From Aquisphaera insulae (GTDB lineage Bacteria; Planctomycetota; Planctomycetia; Isosphaerales; Isosphaeraceae), in the NCBI RefSeq assembly GCF_011064615.1, contig NZ_JAALJH010000038.1, positions 1-64,000 on the forward strand: a DNA stretch of 64,000 nucleotides. Reading direction: 5' to 3'. The notes under the pieces are model-generated. The model saw only the letters and a program-made list of their open reading frames with translations, was not told the origin of the DNA and ran no database searches. The position numbers and the translations under genes were made by a program. Positions 50,001 through 57,814 of this stretch are shown here, in pieces (the first letter of the stretch is position 1; each line of letters opens with the position of its first letter).

Positions 50001-51210
50001 CCGTCGTCAGCGAGCCGGCCCCGATCGAGGACGCGGCGATCGAGAGGACCTCCGCCCCCATCCGGGTCGTGCCCGCCGGGTTGTACAGGTTGAAGGAGAA
50101 GACGATCGCGTCGGCGTTGTAGCCGAAGGTGGGGCTGGCCGCCCAGTTGCCGCCGCTCGACACGTCGATCCGGTACTTCGAGGAGAAGCTCGCCTCGTTG
50201 CCCGCGTCCGAGAACGCGACGTTCAGGAACGAGCCCGACGTGCCGGCCTGATGCTCCAGCGCGGACACCACGAACCGGCCGGCGAGCTCGTCATAGAAGA
50301 CCTTCGGGGCGAACAGGTCGGGGGCGGTCGCGGCCGGGAAGAAATCGGAGAGCTTCATGGTCGTGGGGTTGGCCCCGCCTATGTCGCTGAACCGGAGCGC
50401 CCCGTTGACCACCTCGATGACATCATTAAAGTTCCCCACGGCGACGGACGTCCCCGGCGGGACGGACTTGGCGTCGTTGTATTGCAGGCCGGCAAAGCCT
50501 ACGAGGGGTATCGTTGATACCGTCCGAGCGCCCGTGCTCACGCCGATCTGGTTCCCCTGGATCACCAGCCCGGTCGCGCCGGAGGAGATCGCCTGGATGC
50601 CGTTGCTCGTGTTCCCGGCGATGATGTTGCCCGCCCCGGTGGCGGTGCCGCCGATGGTGTTGTCCTTGCTGCCGGCGATCGAGATCCCCACTCCGTTGGC
50701 CTTCGCCGCGGTCCCGTCCGCGTTGGTGCCGATGTAGCAGCCCGTCACCAGGTTGCCGCCCCCCTGGTCCAGGAGGATCGCCGTCCCCGGGCAGCCGTTG
50801 ATGGTCAGGGCCTTGATCGTCGAGCCCCCGGCGGTGACCGTCAGCGCCACGTCGCTGGTCTTCAGGGCCGAGGCGTCCAGCTCGATCAGGGGCTGCCCCG
50901 TGTAATTCCCCTGCGTCGACCCGTCGATGACCGTCGGGTGCGACACCGTCGGCAGCGGCGACCCCAGCGCGATCGTCTTGACCCCGGCGCCGCCGAGCTG
51001 GAACCAGACCTGGCTCGTCGGATCGGGATCGGTCTGCGCCTGTGTCAACGCCCATCGCAGCGAGCCGGAATTGAGGTCGTCGTTCGTATTCTGGACCGTG
51101 TAGACCGACAACAGCTCGCGGCTCTCCAGCCACTCCAACGCCACCCTTCGGCTGCGGCCACGTGCGGACATCGGACGACGGCGGACCCCACCCGTCTGAC
51201 TCTCGAACAT
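44041..51210 (-). CDS. Giant secreted beta-helix/DUF11/Calx-beta protein
   Basis: A 2389-residue secreted or surface protein. The leader carries LEWLESRELLSVYTVQNTND (about residues 25-44), the planctomycete motif. A right-handed parallel beta-helix with repeated GG[TN]..GAGN-IAGN turns follows (about 40-1240). It is interrupted at about residues 227-658 by a block that fits a beta-propeller-like domain. Six DUF11 domains follow (for example ADLAVSSL with YVGQDLTYAI), then a Calx-beta domain (SYSVNENAGTATLTVNRTLG). The C-terminus has an Ig-like/anchor module and ends with a basic tail. It is distinct from the two Ig-repeat giants. A start at ATG 51171 is possible; 51210 has a GAGG at five bases. 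Confidence 0.83.
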   Translation of the reverse strand: MFESQTGGVRRRPMSARGRSRRVALEWLESRELLSVYTVQNTNDDLNSGSLRWALTQAQTDPDPTSQVWFQLGGAGVKTIALGSPLPTVSHPTVIDGSTQGNYTGQPLIELDASALKTSDVALTVTAGGSTIKALTINGCPGTAILLDQGGGNLVTGCYIGTNADGTAAKANGVGISIAGSKDNTIGGTATGAGNIIAGNTSNGIQAISSGATGLVIQGNQIGVSTGARTVSTIPLVGFAGLQYNDAKSVPPGTSVAVGNFNDVIEVVNGALRFSDIGGANPTTMKLSDFFPAATAPDLFAPKVFYDELAGRFVVSALEHQAGTSGSFLNVAFSDAGNEASFSSKYRIDVSSGGNWAASPTFGYNADAIVFSFNLYNPAGTTRMGAEVLSIAASSIGAGSLTTVAVNRPSDYSLAPAMMHGATAGQPMYFVESDPVPASSYSTVRVMTWANPLIAASTFGSSVITVPAYADPADASQPGTTAKIDTGDTGIAGVAWLNNRLVATHTIGSAAGDANVRWYEFATDASNAQSFPTLAQAGNISRGVGVATYSPAIAIQEMGSIGLTYVESSSTENMSMYVTNQIPGMPAGATAAPYLAQAGAATYVSTEPPPYLAGPTGSIVVNPSGGSFLAANEYASASQAGANWGTWLLSFTGLSTLTPSYKAIGNGGSGIFLNGSSGVVIGGTVAAAANVIGANGGGSGGGSGITALGTSGGLLIQGDFIGTDPSGSTGLGNVGNGINLSTNSNTVGGTSAAARNVIAGNGQAGIAISNASNNVIQGNFVGVANFSNVAVPNRGYGIVVTSSTGTTIGGTVAGAGNVVSGNGTQGIEINAGQTTSSGTLIAGNIVGLNALGTIAVPNSGYGIFQNGADLTTIGGTVAAARNVISGNRNEGISMGTGDHSLVVGNYIGTDITGTKAIGNSKGLIWTNASYATVGGTTAAARNVISGNTAAGIDSFVLGSGYEVIQGNYIGVDVTGIKALPNGGTGMRISGPTNNTIGGTTTGAGNVIAANNGNGIEFTVGPANGTVVQGNYIGTTPGGATNLGNVGTGIVIWSDDVTVGGTAAGAGNVIAYNRGNSLDPGDGIRLVFDVHHNTILSNSIHDNTGLGINFGNGPTPNHPDEIGAVPGPNDYQNYPVLGSAVSTGGNLEVIGSLNAGASTQYVLQFFWNPTADPSGHGEGQYLIGTRTMTTDASHNAPFDFTFPGANVPGGSFVTATATDPDGNTSEFALNAETVVVADLSITGSASTTSPPVHAGGTMTYTFTITNAGPDPAHGVVFTDALPASLSYAGSFTASVGGVTSSVSGRTITATLPTIAAGGSVVLSFQVNVLLAAVPSVSNTATVSTTDFDPNPNDDTVTVTTAVAASADLAVSSLAVTSTAPYYVGQDLTYAITVVNNGPSPAAGVSVVDTLPANVTFVSATGGVTPVAGKLTFAVGNLAANASATFSFTVIPLAAATASPIVDGVTVDGSDFDPDTSNNAASVSTTITPSADVSVTVTSDAALSSGVPTALAGQLITYTITAANGNLSPATGVIVTDTIPKGSTFVSATGGATPNASGVITFPTFGLAANASTVFTVQVKAAAVSTSTVTSDVAKIVADQNDPSPANNTATASVTVNPLSDRGVTVTGPGSVYVGEPAVYVITISNAGPSADIAAVVVDTLPSTVVITSAVSSTPGVTPVISGNTVTTNLGTLGVTTGLTTLPTITVTVIPQAAAAAAGIVNTATISGNSADQTPSNGTATTSTTVVPSADLAVSLTAASSALVESQLVYTLKVTNNGLSPATGVSVVDVLPADVTFVSATGGIVPVNGKLTFDVGSLDGPGGANSATFNIIVTPNVSAGNTTLTSTATVSGAVHDPDPSNDTSTATTAARPAIDLTFNNVLPAVLRITQVGESVPFSFTVTNKGPSTATHVTIISPLATGASYVAGSGVVSPSGTVALQGTSIVASVGTLAAGASATVSFTVTPGVVGSLVVNVTASATETDTDPSSNTSSQSVTVVDRVGTFAFSSASYSVNENAGTATLTVNRTLGARGAVQVDYQTVAVNALPGYDYTPVSGTLSFADGETSKTIVVPVLANPYGSGNELVNVVLSNVRSDETLGAPVLGTPSTATLTIVDLDPNTTPLTVTAFQWTGTTADISQVFVTFSKPLIPSTALNPNNYLLQSMGPDGKYGTGDESQVPAAVTYDPSNFTVAIAPGTPLPANAFFHLILKGTAGGLMDIGGYELSGDGSTAGTNYAAMFARGTNLAYYTPTNQLVTLTLARGGFLDDLLYGNGQGQRLTVVNRVAHRSVLSGTVKTLDGKNGQAYLGQTIWGLGKFGDVRVKMHAPRFLLDYYPFSPGSKAAAQGTKGTASVSTSPAATATASARAAAKAKPAARAGHAPAMSRPFHAFHR
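49235..50530 (-). other. Putative domain inserted into the beta-helix of giant protein 3
   Basis: Beta-helix turns read NQIGVSTG at the left edge and resume KAIGNGGSGIFLNG at the right edge, so the inserted ~430 residues split one repeat. The insert has W, Y and D-rich propeller-like strands (FSFNLYN, VTHTIGSAAGDANVRWYEFA) and lacks helix turns. Its DNA contains AT-richer patches (for example around 49245-49265). Confidence 0.5.
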
Positions 51211-51734
51211 GTTCGCCTCGCTGGTACTGCCTCGAGTTGCCGCACCACCATTCGCAGCCGCCCGGAAGCCGAATGCATGCCGCCTATTACTGTCTCGATC
51301 TTGTGTGATTGCAGTTCTGATGATTTGGGCAATTCACACAAATTAGATCGTCCCAGGTCGTCGCAAACCAGACTCGCATGGGGCGATTGAATTTTCAATA
51401 GATGCAGCCCTCACCGCAAGCGTTTCGGCGGCAGTGAGTGAGTCGATGACGCGATTCGTCTCGACGAGTGGCGAGCCGGGGCGAGGATGCGGACGCTCGG
51501 TCCACCGCCGAGCCTCCGAGCAGCCGGATCCGTCCCGCGATCGGTATCCGGCGGTGCCTCCCGCCGCCTCGATCGCGGGGAAACCGCCGCCGATTCGGTG
51601 GAATGAGCCGCGTCCGCGCGAAAAATTCCCGGATCCCTGAAACTCGCCGGCCTTTTTTCGGGATTGTACTGGGATAGAGGCTGCGCGAGTCCGCGCGCTC
51701 GATTCCCGGTCCCTCCACGCGGAGGCATCCATCA
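51211..51734. other. Divergent upstream region of giant protein 3
   Basis: This 524-base region lies between two divergent genes and is partly AT-rich around 51300-51350, where promoters are likely. I could not assign hexamers with confidence. No RNA gene or repeat was seen. Confidence 0.35.
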
Positions 51735-52277
51735 ATGGCCGCACAGGCTCAGATCTCCGCCAACCGGCCGTACGCTGCCCGGTCGATCGAAGCCAGGCGG
51801 AGGGAAGGGGGACGATTCCGGGGGGCGGGGAGGTCCAGGCCGCGCGGGCTGGAGCGGCTGTTCGCGATCTTCCTCGCCGAGGCCGATCCGGACGCTGGCG
51901 GGTACGAGAAGGACCTCCTGACCCGGGCGGCCGAGGTCTGCTGGAGGATCGAGCAGGCCGAGAAGGCGGATGCGGAGACGTCCGCCCGACCGGACTTCCG
52001 GCTCAGGCTGGAGGCGATGAGCCGCGACCTGACGGAGATCCTCGGTGAGCTCCGCAGCCTCCGCAAGGGCCGGCAGGCGGGCGAGGACGAGTCGCCGAGG
52101 CCGCCGCAAATCGACGAGATCGCGCCATCGAAGCCAATTTCAGAGCTCAATCTATCCCTTGTACCACAAGGAGTTGTGTCGACGTCGCGGGAACAGCCTC
52201 GCGACGACCGAACCCAATCCGCCGTGGCCCCCGTCGTCGCCCCGGCGGAGGCGGCGACGGGACGGGCCGATCCCGGT
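51735..52277 (+). CDS. Orphan protein with unresolved C-terminus
   Basis: From ATG 51735 the frame reads a basic segment, then RGLERLFAIFLAEADPD, a helix-rich region with CWRIEQAEKADAETSARPD (about residues 75-93) and LTEILGELRSLRKGRQ. This looks like a real helical protein of about 120-140 residues. The frame has no stop before it enters the antisense of the alkaline phosphatase gene, so the true end is not visible; the end given here is set by the neighbour's stop. A relic of the same family is at 1507-1590. It may be a broken gene that lost its stop. Confidence 0.4.
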
Positions 52278-54053
52278 TCAGTCCCCCTCGATGAGGGCCT
52301 TGGGGTCGTCGACGACCAGGTAGTGGCCGTGGTCGGAGGAGACCAGGACGGCGGAGTCGTCCCAGTTGCTGTGGGCCTCGACCCACTTGACGATGGCCTG
52401 GACGGCGGCCTCGCCGCTGTAGAGGGCTCCGATGGCGTTGTCCAGGTTGTTGGCGTGGAGGCCGAAGTCCACGTCGCCGGCCTCGACGAAGAGGATGAAC
52501 GGCCGGTCGGGGTCGGCGGACAGGACGTCGATCGCCGACTCGGCCATGTTGACCAGCGTCGGCTGGGCCAGGATCTCGGTCGGCGAGTAGGCCTCGGCCG
52601 CCACCGGGACCCCCTTGCTGTTCAGGCTCGGCGCCGGGTCGAACCGGCCGTCGGCGGTCCGGTAGGGAAGATGGTCCAGGCCCTTCGCGCCGAAGAGGCC
52701 GAAGAGGCGGGCCTTCTTGCGGACGGCCTCGGCGGCGGCGGCCTTCAGCACCGCCTCGCCGCTGGTATTCGGCTCGGTGTGGACGCAGACGTACTTGCCG
52801 CCGTTGCGGACGTCGATCGCCGCGCGGTCGGCGTCGGTGATGAAGAGCGGGCCCTCGACGCCGTTCTTGCCCTGCATCTTCAGGCTCGAGGTCGTGGTCA
52901 CGATCCCGTAGCCGGTCCCCATGACCACGTCCAGGCCCGGGTAGAGCTTGCCGCCGCGCGCCTGCTGGATGATCCCCGGCAGGCCGAGCATGCTGCGGGC
53001 GAGGTCCTGGTAGTCGTCCCGCTCCACGTTCTGGGCGTACATCCCCGCCGGCGAGGCGTGATTGAAGGGGACGCTCGTCACGGTGCCGGCCTTCCAGCCC
53101 CGCTCCTGGAGCTCGTGGAAGAGGGTGGGGACCAGCCGGCTGTCGTCCGCCACGTTGAGGCCGCTGTTGTACGACTTGACGCCGCTGACGAGCTCCGCGG
53201 CGCTCTGCGAGGAATCGGTGTAGGCGTGGAGGATCCGCTTGACGTCCAGGACGCCGGCCTTGTCGGCGTCGTTGGAGTTCTGCCCCTTGAAGTAGCCCGG
53301 CGCCTTGGGGCCGAGCGGCCCGAGCGTCCAGGGGTTGGGGCCGGCGATCTGGGCGTCGTAGCCCCCCGGCAGGCTCCTCGCGGGGATCGAGACCATCTGC
53401 CGGTCCACGTCCTGCACGCTGAAGTCGTGGGTCGGGCTGGTGACGACGTATCCGTACTGCGCGGAGCCCTCCGCCGCGTAGTCCTGGAAGAAGAGGCCCG
53501 CGCCCTTCCCCTCGTCATAGACCTTGCCCGACTTGACGATCGCCGCGGCCCGCGTCGTCGGCCAGTCCAGCCCGTCGAACCAGACGATGAACAGGTGCTT
53601 GACGCCGCGGCCGGCGGCATCACTCAGCACCCGGCGGAGGTCGCTCTGATCGGCGTAGTCGGCCGAGGGGTTGAGGGTGTTCTCGGGGAGACGGCCGAAG
53701 GTCTCCTTGATCCGCTCGGGGTCGCGATAGCGGCTGTTCGAGCCCATCACCGAGGAGACGTCGATCTTGCGCCCGAACGTGTAGACCGGGACCATGCGAT
53801 TGCTGTGGCTGTGATGGTTCGAAAAGACGTCGCCGGGGCCCTGGGAGCCGAAGTGGTAGGCCCGGGGGAGCTTCTCCGCGGCGGAGGCGACGTAGCGGGC
53901 CTGGAGCTCCTTGATGCGATCCTTCACGGCCGGCGCGGGGGGCTCCTGGGCGCCGGCCCCGGCCCCGGCCGCGAGGGCCGCCACCAGGGAGAGGGCGCCG
54001 AAGGCTGCGCGGGGGGCCGCCCCCGATCGATCCGAATGAGGTTGAGCAGGCAT
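52278..54053 (-). CDS. phoA: Alkaline phosphatase
   Basis: A 591-residue exported alkaline phosphatase of the PhoA superfamily, which hydrolyses phosphomonoesters outside the cytoplasm. The signal peptide covers about residues 1-35. The nucleophile block TDSSQSAAELVSGVKSYNSG puts the phosphoserine at about residue 281, equivalent to the DSAASA motif of E. coli PhoA. Metal-binding segments are FVEAGDVDFGLHANNLDN and SSDHGHYLV. It is longer than the E. coli enzyme, with an insertion before the nucleophile. The start at 54053 is the ATG before the signal peptide. It is divergent from glgC. Confidence 0.88.
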   Translation of the reverse strand: MPAQPHSDRSGAAPRAAFGALSLVAALAAGAGAGAQEPPAPAVKDRIKELQARYVASAAEKLPRAYHFGSQGPGDVFSNHHSHSNRMVPVYTFGRKIDVSSVMGSNSRYRDPERIKETFGRLPENTLNPSADYADQSDLRRVLSDAAGRGVKHLFIVWFDGLDWPTTRAAAIVKSGKVYDEGKGAGLFFQDYAAEGSAQYGYVVTSPTHDFSVQDVDRQMVSIPARSLPGGYDAQIAGPNPWTLGPLGPKAPGYFKGQNSNDADKAGVLDVKRILHAYTDSSQSAAELVSGVKSYNSGLNVADDSRLVPTLFHELQERGWKAGTVTSVPFNHASPAGMYAQNVERDDYQDLARSMLGLPGIIQQARGGKLYPGLDVVMGTGYGIVTTTSSLKMQGKNGVEGPLFITDADRAAIDVRNGGKYVCVHTEPNTSGEAVLKAAAAEAVRKKARLFGLFGAKGLDHLPYRTADGRFDPAPSLNSKGVPVAAEAYSPTEILAQPTLVNMAESAIDVLSADPDRPFILFVEAGDVDFGLHANNLDNAIGALYSGEAAVQAIVKWVEAHSNWDDSAVLVSSDHGHYLVVDDPKALIEGD

Positions 54054-54426
54054 GGAATTCGCTTTCGTGGTCCTTCGGTTTCGGAGTCTCGTCACGCCCC
54101 GCGATCGCCGACATCGGCGGGAGCCCGCGCCGGGAGGGGGCGCGGGCGGGGCCCTCATCGTCGCGATCGGATGCGAGGATCGGTCGAAGCTTTCGTGAAG
54201 AATCGGGCGCCCGCGTCGCGGGGCGAGGGGGCCGGTGCGTCCCTCGATTGTAAGGCCGCCGGCCCCCGGGGGCCAAGCCGGTTTCCCCGGGCGGCCCCCC
54301 GCTGGCTTCGGCCGCGTCGGTTGCACAGAATGGAAGGAGCCCCATCGCGGGCCGATGGCCCCTCGACGATCGAGGGGATCCGCCCGGCGGCGGCGGCGGC
54401 GGTCGGGCAGGGCGTGGAGGCGGGCG
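54054..54426. other. Divergent region between phoA and glgC
   Basis: The 373 bases between the two divergent starts. It contains GGAGG at 54416-54420, six bases before the GTG of glgC. An upstream ATG at 54355 in the same frame has no good ribosome binding site. A Pho-box-like repeat was not recognised by eye. Confidence 0.4.
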
Positions 54427-55659
54427 GTGTATCGGGATGTGCTGGCGATCGTCCTGGCGGGGGGGAAGGGGACGCGGCTCGACCCGCTCACGAGGGACCG
54501 CGCCAAGCCGGCGGTCCCCTTCGGCGGCCTCTACCGGATCATCGACTTCACCCTATCCAACTGCATCAACGCGGAGCTCCGCAAGGTCCTGGTCCTCACC
54601 CAGTACAAGGCATCCTCGCTGAACCGGCACATCGACCAGGGGTGGAAGTTCCTCTGCCGCGAGCTGGGAGAGTACGTCGAGGTCATCCCGCCCCAGCAGC
54701 GGCTCGCCGACACGTGGTACATGGGGACCGCCGACGCGATCTACCAGAACGTCTACACCATCGAGAAGGCCGCCCCGCGCGACACGATCATCCTGGCCGG
54801 CGATCACATCTACAAGATGAACTATGCTCGGATGATCGACTACCATCGCGACAACCGGGCCGACCTGACCGTGGCCTGCCTGCCGGTCCCGCGGGAGCAG
54901 GCCTCGGAGTTCGGGGTCCTGGCCGCCGACGCCGCCGGGCGGATCTCCGAGTTCGTGGAGAAGCCCGCCGAGCCCCCGCCCATGGCCGGCAGCCCGGGCC
55001 TGTCGCTCGCCTCGATGGGCATCTACGTCTTCAACACCGGCGTCATGTACGAGCAGCTCTTCCAGGACGCCGCCCGCAAGGAGGCCAGCCGCCACGACTT
55101 CGGCCGCGACATCATCCCCTCCATGCTCGAGGCCGGGATGCGGATCTTCGCCTACCCGTTCCGCGACGAGAACCGCAAGACGGCCGCCTACTGGCGCGAC
55201 GTCGGCACCCTGGACGCATACTACCAGACGAGCATGGACCTGATCTCCATCGACCCGATCCTCAACCTCTACGACCGCGACTGGCCGATCCACACGTTCC
55301 AGCGCCCGTTCCCGCCGCCCAAGTTCGTCCACACCGACCCGGATCGCCGGGGCGCGGCGTTCAACTCGGTCGTCTGCCAGGGGTGCATCATCTCCGGCGG
55401 CCAGGTGTACCGGAGCATCCTCTCCCCCAACGTCCGCGTCAACAGCTTCGCCCTGGTGGAGGACTCCATCCTCCTGGACAACGTCGACGTCGGCCGACAC
55501 GCCCGGATCCGCCGCGCGATCGTCGACAAGGACGTGAAGGTCCCCGCCGGATTCGAGATCGGCTGGAACCGCGACCTCGACCTGGCCCGTGGCTTCACCC
55601 TCACCGCCGACGGCATCACCGTCGTCGCCAAGGGGGAAGAGCTGGAGCGGTTCGCGTGA
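54427..55659 (+). CDS. glgC: Glucose-1-phosphate adenylyltransferase
   Basis: A 410-residue GlgC: makes ADP-glucose from glucose 1-phosphate and ATP, the committed step of glycogen synthesis. The N-terminal pyrophosphorylase signature VLAGGKGTRLDPLTRDRAKP (about residues 8-27), IDFTLSNCINAELRKV, and the substrate block GDHIYKMNYARM are intact. WRDVGTLDAYY and the C-terminal beta-helix repeats (GCIISGGQVYRSILSPNV) complete the enzyme. The start is GTG 54427, supported by GGAGG at six bases and by family length. No other glycogen gene is nearby in this window. Confidence 0.92.
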   Translation: MYRDVLAIVLAGGKGTRLDPLTRDRAKPAVPFGGLYRIIDFTLSNCINAELRKVLVLTQYKASSLNRHIDQGWKFLCRELGEYVEVIPPQQRLADTWYMGTADAIYQNVYTIEKAAPRDTIILAGDHIYKMNYARMIDYHRDNRADLTVACLPVPREQASEFGVLAADAAGRISEFVEKPAEPPPMAGSPGLSLASMGIYVFNTGVMYEQLFQDAARKEASRHDFGRDIIPSMLEAGMRIFAYPFRDENRKTAAYWRDVGTLDAYYQTSMDLISIDPILNLYDRDWPIHTFQRPFPPPKFVHTDPDRRGAAFNSVVCQGCIISGGQVYRSILSPNVRVNSFALVEDSILLDNVDVGRHARIRRAIVDKDVKVPAGFEIGWNRDLDLARGFTLTADGITVVAKGEELERFA

Positions 55660-55983
55660 GGGACGGAAACGGGGGCATCTTCCCAAGTCGCGGGGGCGGC
55701 TCTTGACACTCCTTGCACACAAGCAGAGCCTCCGGGTGGCCGTGGTGGAACACCACGGGACCGCCGTGGCCTGGCAGCAAAGCCCGTCCGGCGCAACGGC
55801 TTGCCTTACCGTGGTGTCGCTGCGCGTCCACCACGGCCACCCCGCCGCAGCAATGTGCCAACAGTCAAACGCCCCAGGCCCTCGCTCTCAGCATTTCGGG
55901 ACAGTGCCGAAACGTGGCATCGAGTCCACCGCGGCGAAACCGGATCGCGAGATCGGGTCACCCTCCAGAAACCGGAGCCACCC
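55660..55983. other. Intergenic region with inverted repeat
   Basis: The 324 bases between glgC and the reductase gene contain the imperfect inverted repeat listed at 55734-55842 and no gene I would defend. The short minus-strand frame here reads like low-complexity sequence. Confidence 0.4.
55734..55842. repeat. 16-bp inverted repeat with 77-base spacer
   Basis: GGGTGGCCGTGGTGGA at 55734-55749 is the exact reverse complement of 55827-55842. The spacer carries smaller CACCACGG/CCGTGGTG pairs, so several folded forms are possible. It may be a family of intergenic repeats or part of a terminator region. Confidence 0.55.
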
Positions 55984-56922
55984 ATGAGAATCCTCGTCGT
56001 CGGTGCCGGGGCGACCGGCGGATACTTCGGTGGGAGGCTGCTCGAGGCCGGGCGGGACGTCACGTTCCTGGTGCGGCCACGACGTGCGGAGGCGCTGGCG
56101 GCGACGGGGCTGGCCATCCGGAGCGGCCGCGGGGACGCGACCATCGAGAATCCGCCGACCGTCCTGGCGGCCGACCTCGAGTCCCGCGGGCCGTTCGACC
56201 TGGTACTCCTGAGCTGCAAGGCATATGACCTGGACGGGGCCATCGCCTCGTTCGCGCCGGCCGTCGGGCCGGGTTCGATCGTCCTGCCGATGCTCAACGG
56301 GATGAGGCATCTGGAGACACTCGACGCCCGGTTCGGGACCGAGAGGGTCCTGGGCGGGGCCTGTTTCATCTCGGCCGCGCTCGACGACGCCGGGCGGATC
56401 ATCCACCGCAGCGACGTCCACGGCCTGGTCTACGGGGCCCGCCTGGAGGAGCAGGCCGCGGCCGTTCAGGCGGCCTCGACCGCCTTCCAGGGGGCGAACT
56501 TCAACCCCCGGGCGAGCGACGACATCCTCCTCGACATGTGGGAGAAATGGGTCTTCCTCGCCGCCCTGGCGGGGACCACCTGCCTCGTCCGCGCCTCGGT
56601 CGGGGACCTCGCCGCGGCGGGCGGATCCGACCTGGCGGTCGCCCTCCTGGACGAGTGCAACGCCATCGCCGTCGCCGTCGGACGGCCGCCCCGGCAGAAG
56701 CACCTCGATTGGGCACGCGGGATCCTCACGGACCGGGGATCGACGATGACCGCTTCCATGCTCGGCGACGTCGAGCGCGGCGCCCCCACGGAGGCGGACC
56801 ACATCCTCGGCGACCTGATCCGACGCGCCCCCCGTCCGGCCGACGGCTCCCCAAGCCTCCTCCGGACCGCCTACCTCGCCCTCGGGGCCTACGAGGCGAG
56901 AAGGCGGCGCGAGCATCCCTGA
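55984..56922 (+). CDS. panE: Ketopantoate reductase-type protein (PanE/ApbA family)
   Basis: A 312-residue NADP-dependent 2-dehydropantoate 2-reductase-type protein, which in pantothenate synthesis reduces ketopantoate to pantoate. The NADP-binding motif VGAGATGGYFGGRL (about residues 6-19) is intact. The segment LLSCKAYDLD carries the conserved lysine, LPMLNGM carries the asparagine motif, and the C-terminal domain follows from about residue 170. Members of this family include other reductases, so the substrate is not certain. It is a lone gene with no other pantothenate gene nearby. The ATG at 55984 follows a short leader. Confidence 0.82.
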   Translation: MRILVVGAGATGGYFGGRLLEAGRDVTFLVRPRRAEALAATGLAIRSGRGDATIENPPTVLAADLESRGPFDLVLLSCKAYDLDGAIASFAPAVGPGSIVLPMLNGMRHLETLDARFGTERVLGGACFISAALDDAGRIIHRSDVHGLVYGARLEEQAAAVQAASTAFQGANFNPRASDDILLDMWEKWVFLAALAGTTCLVRASVGDLAAAGGSDLAVALLDECNAIAVAVGRPPRQKHLDWARGILTDRGSTMTASMLGDVERGAPTEADHILGDLIRRAPRPADGSPSLLRTAYLALGAYEARRRREHP

Positions 56923-57001
56923 AGCCCGAAGGGCCGACTCCCGACTCGAGCCGACGGGGCCGAAACGGCGCGGGCTGGGGACGAAATCGGTCGAAAATTT
57001 C

Positions 57002-57030
57002 TTGACAAAACCTGAACGTGCGCACATATT
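57002..57030 (+). promoter_or_regulatory. Sigma-70-type promoter
   Basis: TTGACA at 57002-57007, a 17-base spacer and CATATT at 57025-57030 (four of six -10 positions). The start codon of the following gene is at 57078, so the 5' leader would be about 40 bases. Confidence 0.7.
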
Positions 57031-57077
57031 CCCTGTCGCGTCCCATCTCGACCATTTTCGGACCGAGGAGAATGACG

Positions 57078-57644
57078 ATGAAGCCGGCAAAGTCCTTCGC
57101 CTGCCTGTGCGTCGCCGTGACCGCCCTGGCCTCGATCGCGAGGGCCGACGATCCTCCGTTCCCCAAGCCGACCGCCGAGCACAAGATCCTGGCGGCGGAC
57201 GAGGGGACGTGGGATGCCACGATCAAGTCGTACGAGGCCGGGCCGGAGTCGGCCCCGACGGTCACCAAGGGGGTCGAGGTCAACACGGTGATCACCGGGG
57301 GCCTCTGGATCGTCTCGACGTTCAAGGGGGATTTCGCCGGGCTGGCCTTCGAGGGCCGCGGCCAGTACGGCTACGATCCGATCAAGAAGAAGTACGTCGG
57401 GACCTGGATCGATAGCATGAGCACGTCCGTCATCGTCCTGGAGGGGACGTACGACGCCGGGACGAAGACGCTCAGCTTCACGGGCGACGGCGTCTGCCCG
57501 GTCGACAACACGAAGATGGTGATGCGGATGGTGACCACCGCGAAGGACGAGGGTACACGCCACTTCGTCATGTACGCGACCGGTACGATCACCGGCGGCA
57601 AGGAGGCGAAGATGATGGAGGTCGAATACACGAAGCGGAAGTGA
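57078..57644 (+). CDS. DUF1579-like secreted protein
   Basis: A 188-residue exported protein with a signal peptide (about residues 1-24, ending SIARAD). The mature part follows DUF1579: EHKILAADEGTWDATIKSYE, GLWIVSTFKGDFAGLAFEGR, GQYGYDPIKKKYVGTWIDSM, and GDGVCPVDNTKMVMRM. The beta-barrel family is common in planctomycetes and its function is unknown. The start at 57078 has GAGGAG seven bases upstream; an ATG six bases earlier is too close to it. A clear promoter lies upstream. Confidence 0.83.
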   Translation: MKPAKSFACLCVAVTALASIARADDPPFPKPTAEHKILAADEGTWDATIKSYEAGPESAPTVTKGVEVNTVITGGLWIVSTFKGDFAGLAFEGRGQYGYDPIKKKYVGTWIDSMSTSVIVLEGTYDAGTKTLSFTGDGVCPVDNTKMVMRMVTTAKDEGTRHFVMYATGTITGGKEAKMMEVEYTKRK

Positions 57645-57814
57645 TGGCGATGACGCCGGGCAACTCGCCGTGCGGCCTCCCGGGCCACGGGACGCCGCAC
57701 GGCGAACCTCCCGATGCAGGGATCGCCTCGGGGCCAATATTGGGGCGACCGGTGCGAATTCCGGTCAGCGGGGCGGTCGCGGAGCTCGCAACGCCCCCCG
57801 CCTGGAGGCTGCCG

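Noticed and set aside
51735..55706. One 1323-residue protein from the orphan start through the phoA antisense
   Set aside because: From about 52278 the frame is antisense to phoA and then overlaps glgC out of frame, so the long reading is an artefact of GC bias.
55616..55861. Small minus-strand frame after glgC
   Set aside because: It is mostly low-complexity sequence from the inverted repeats and overlaps the end of glgC.
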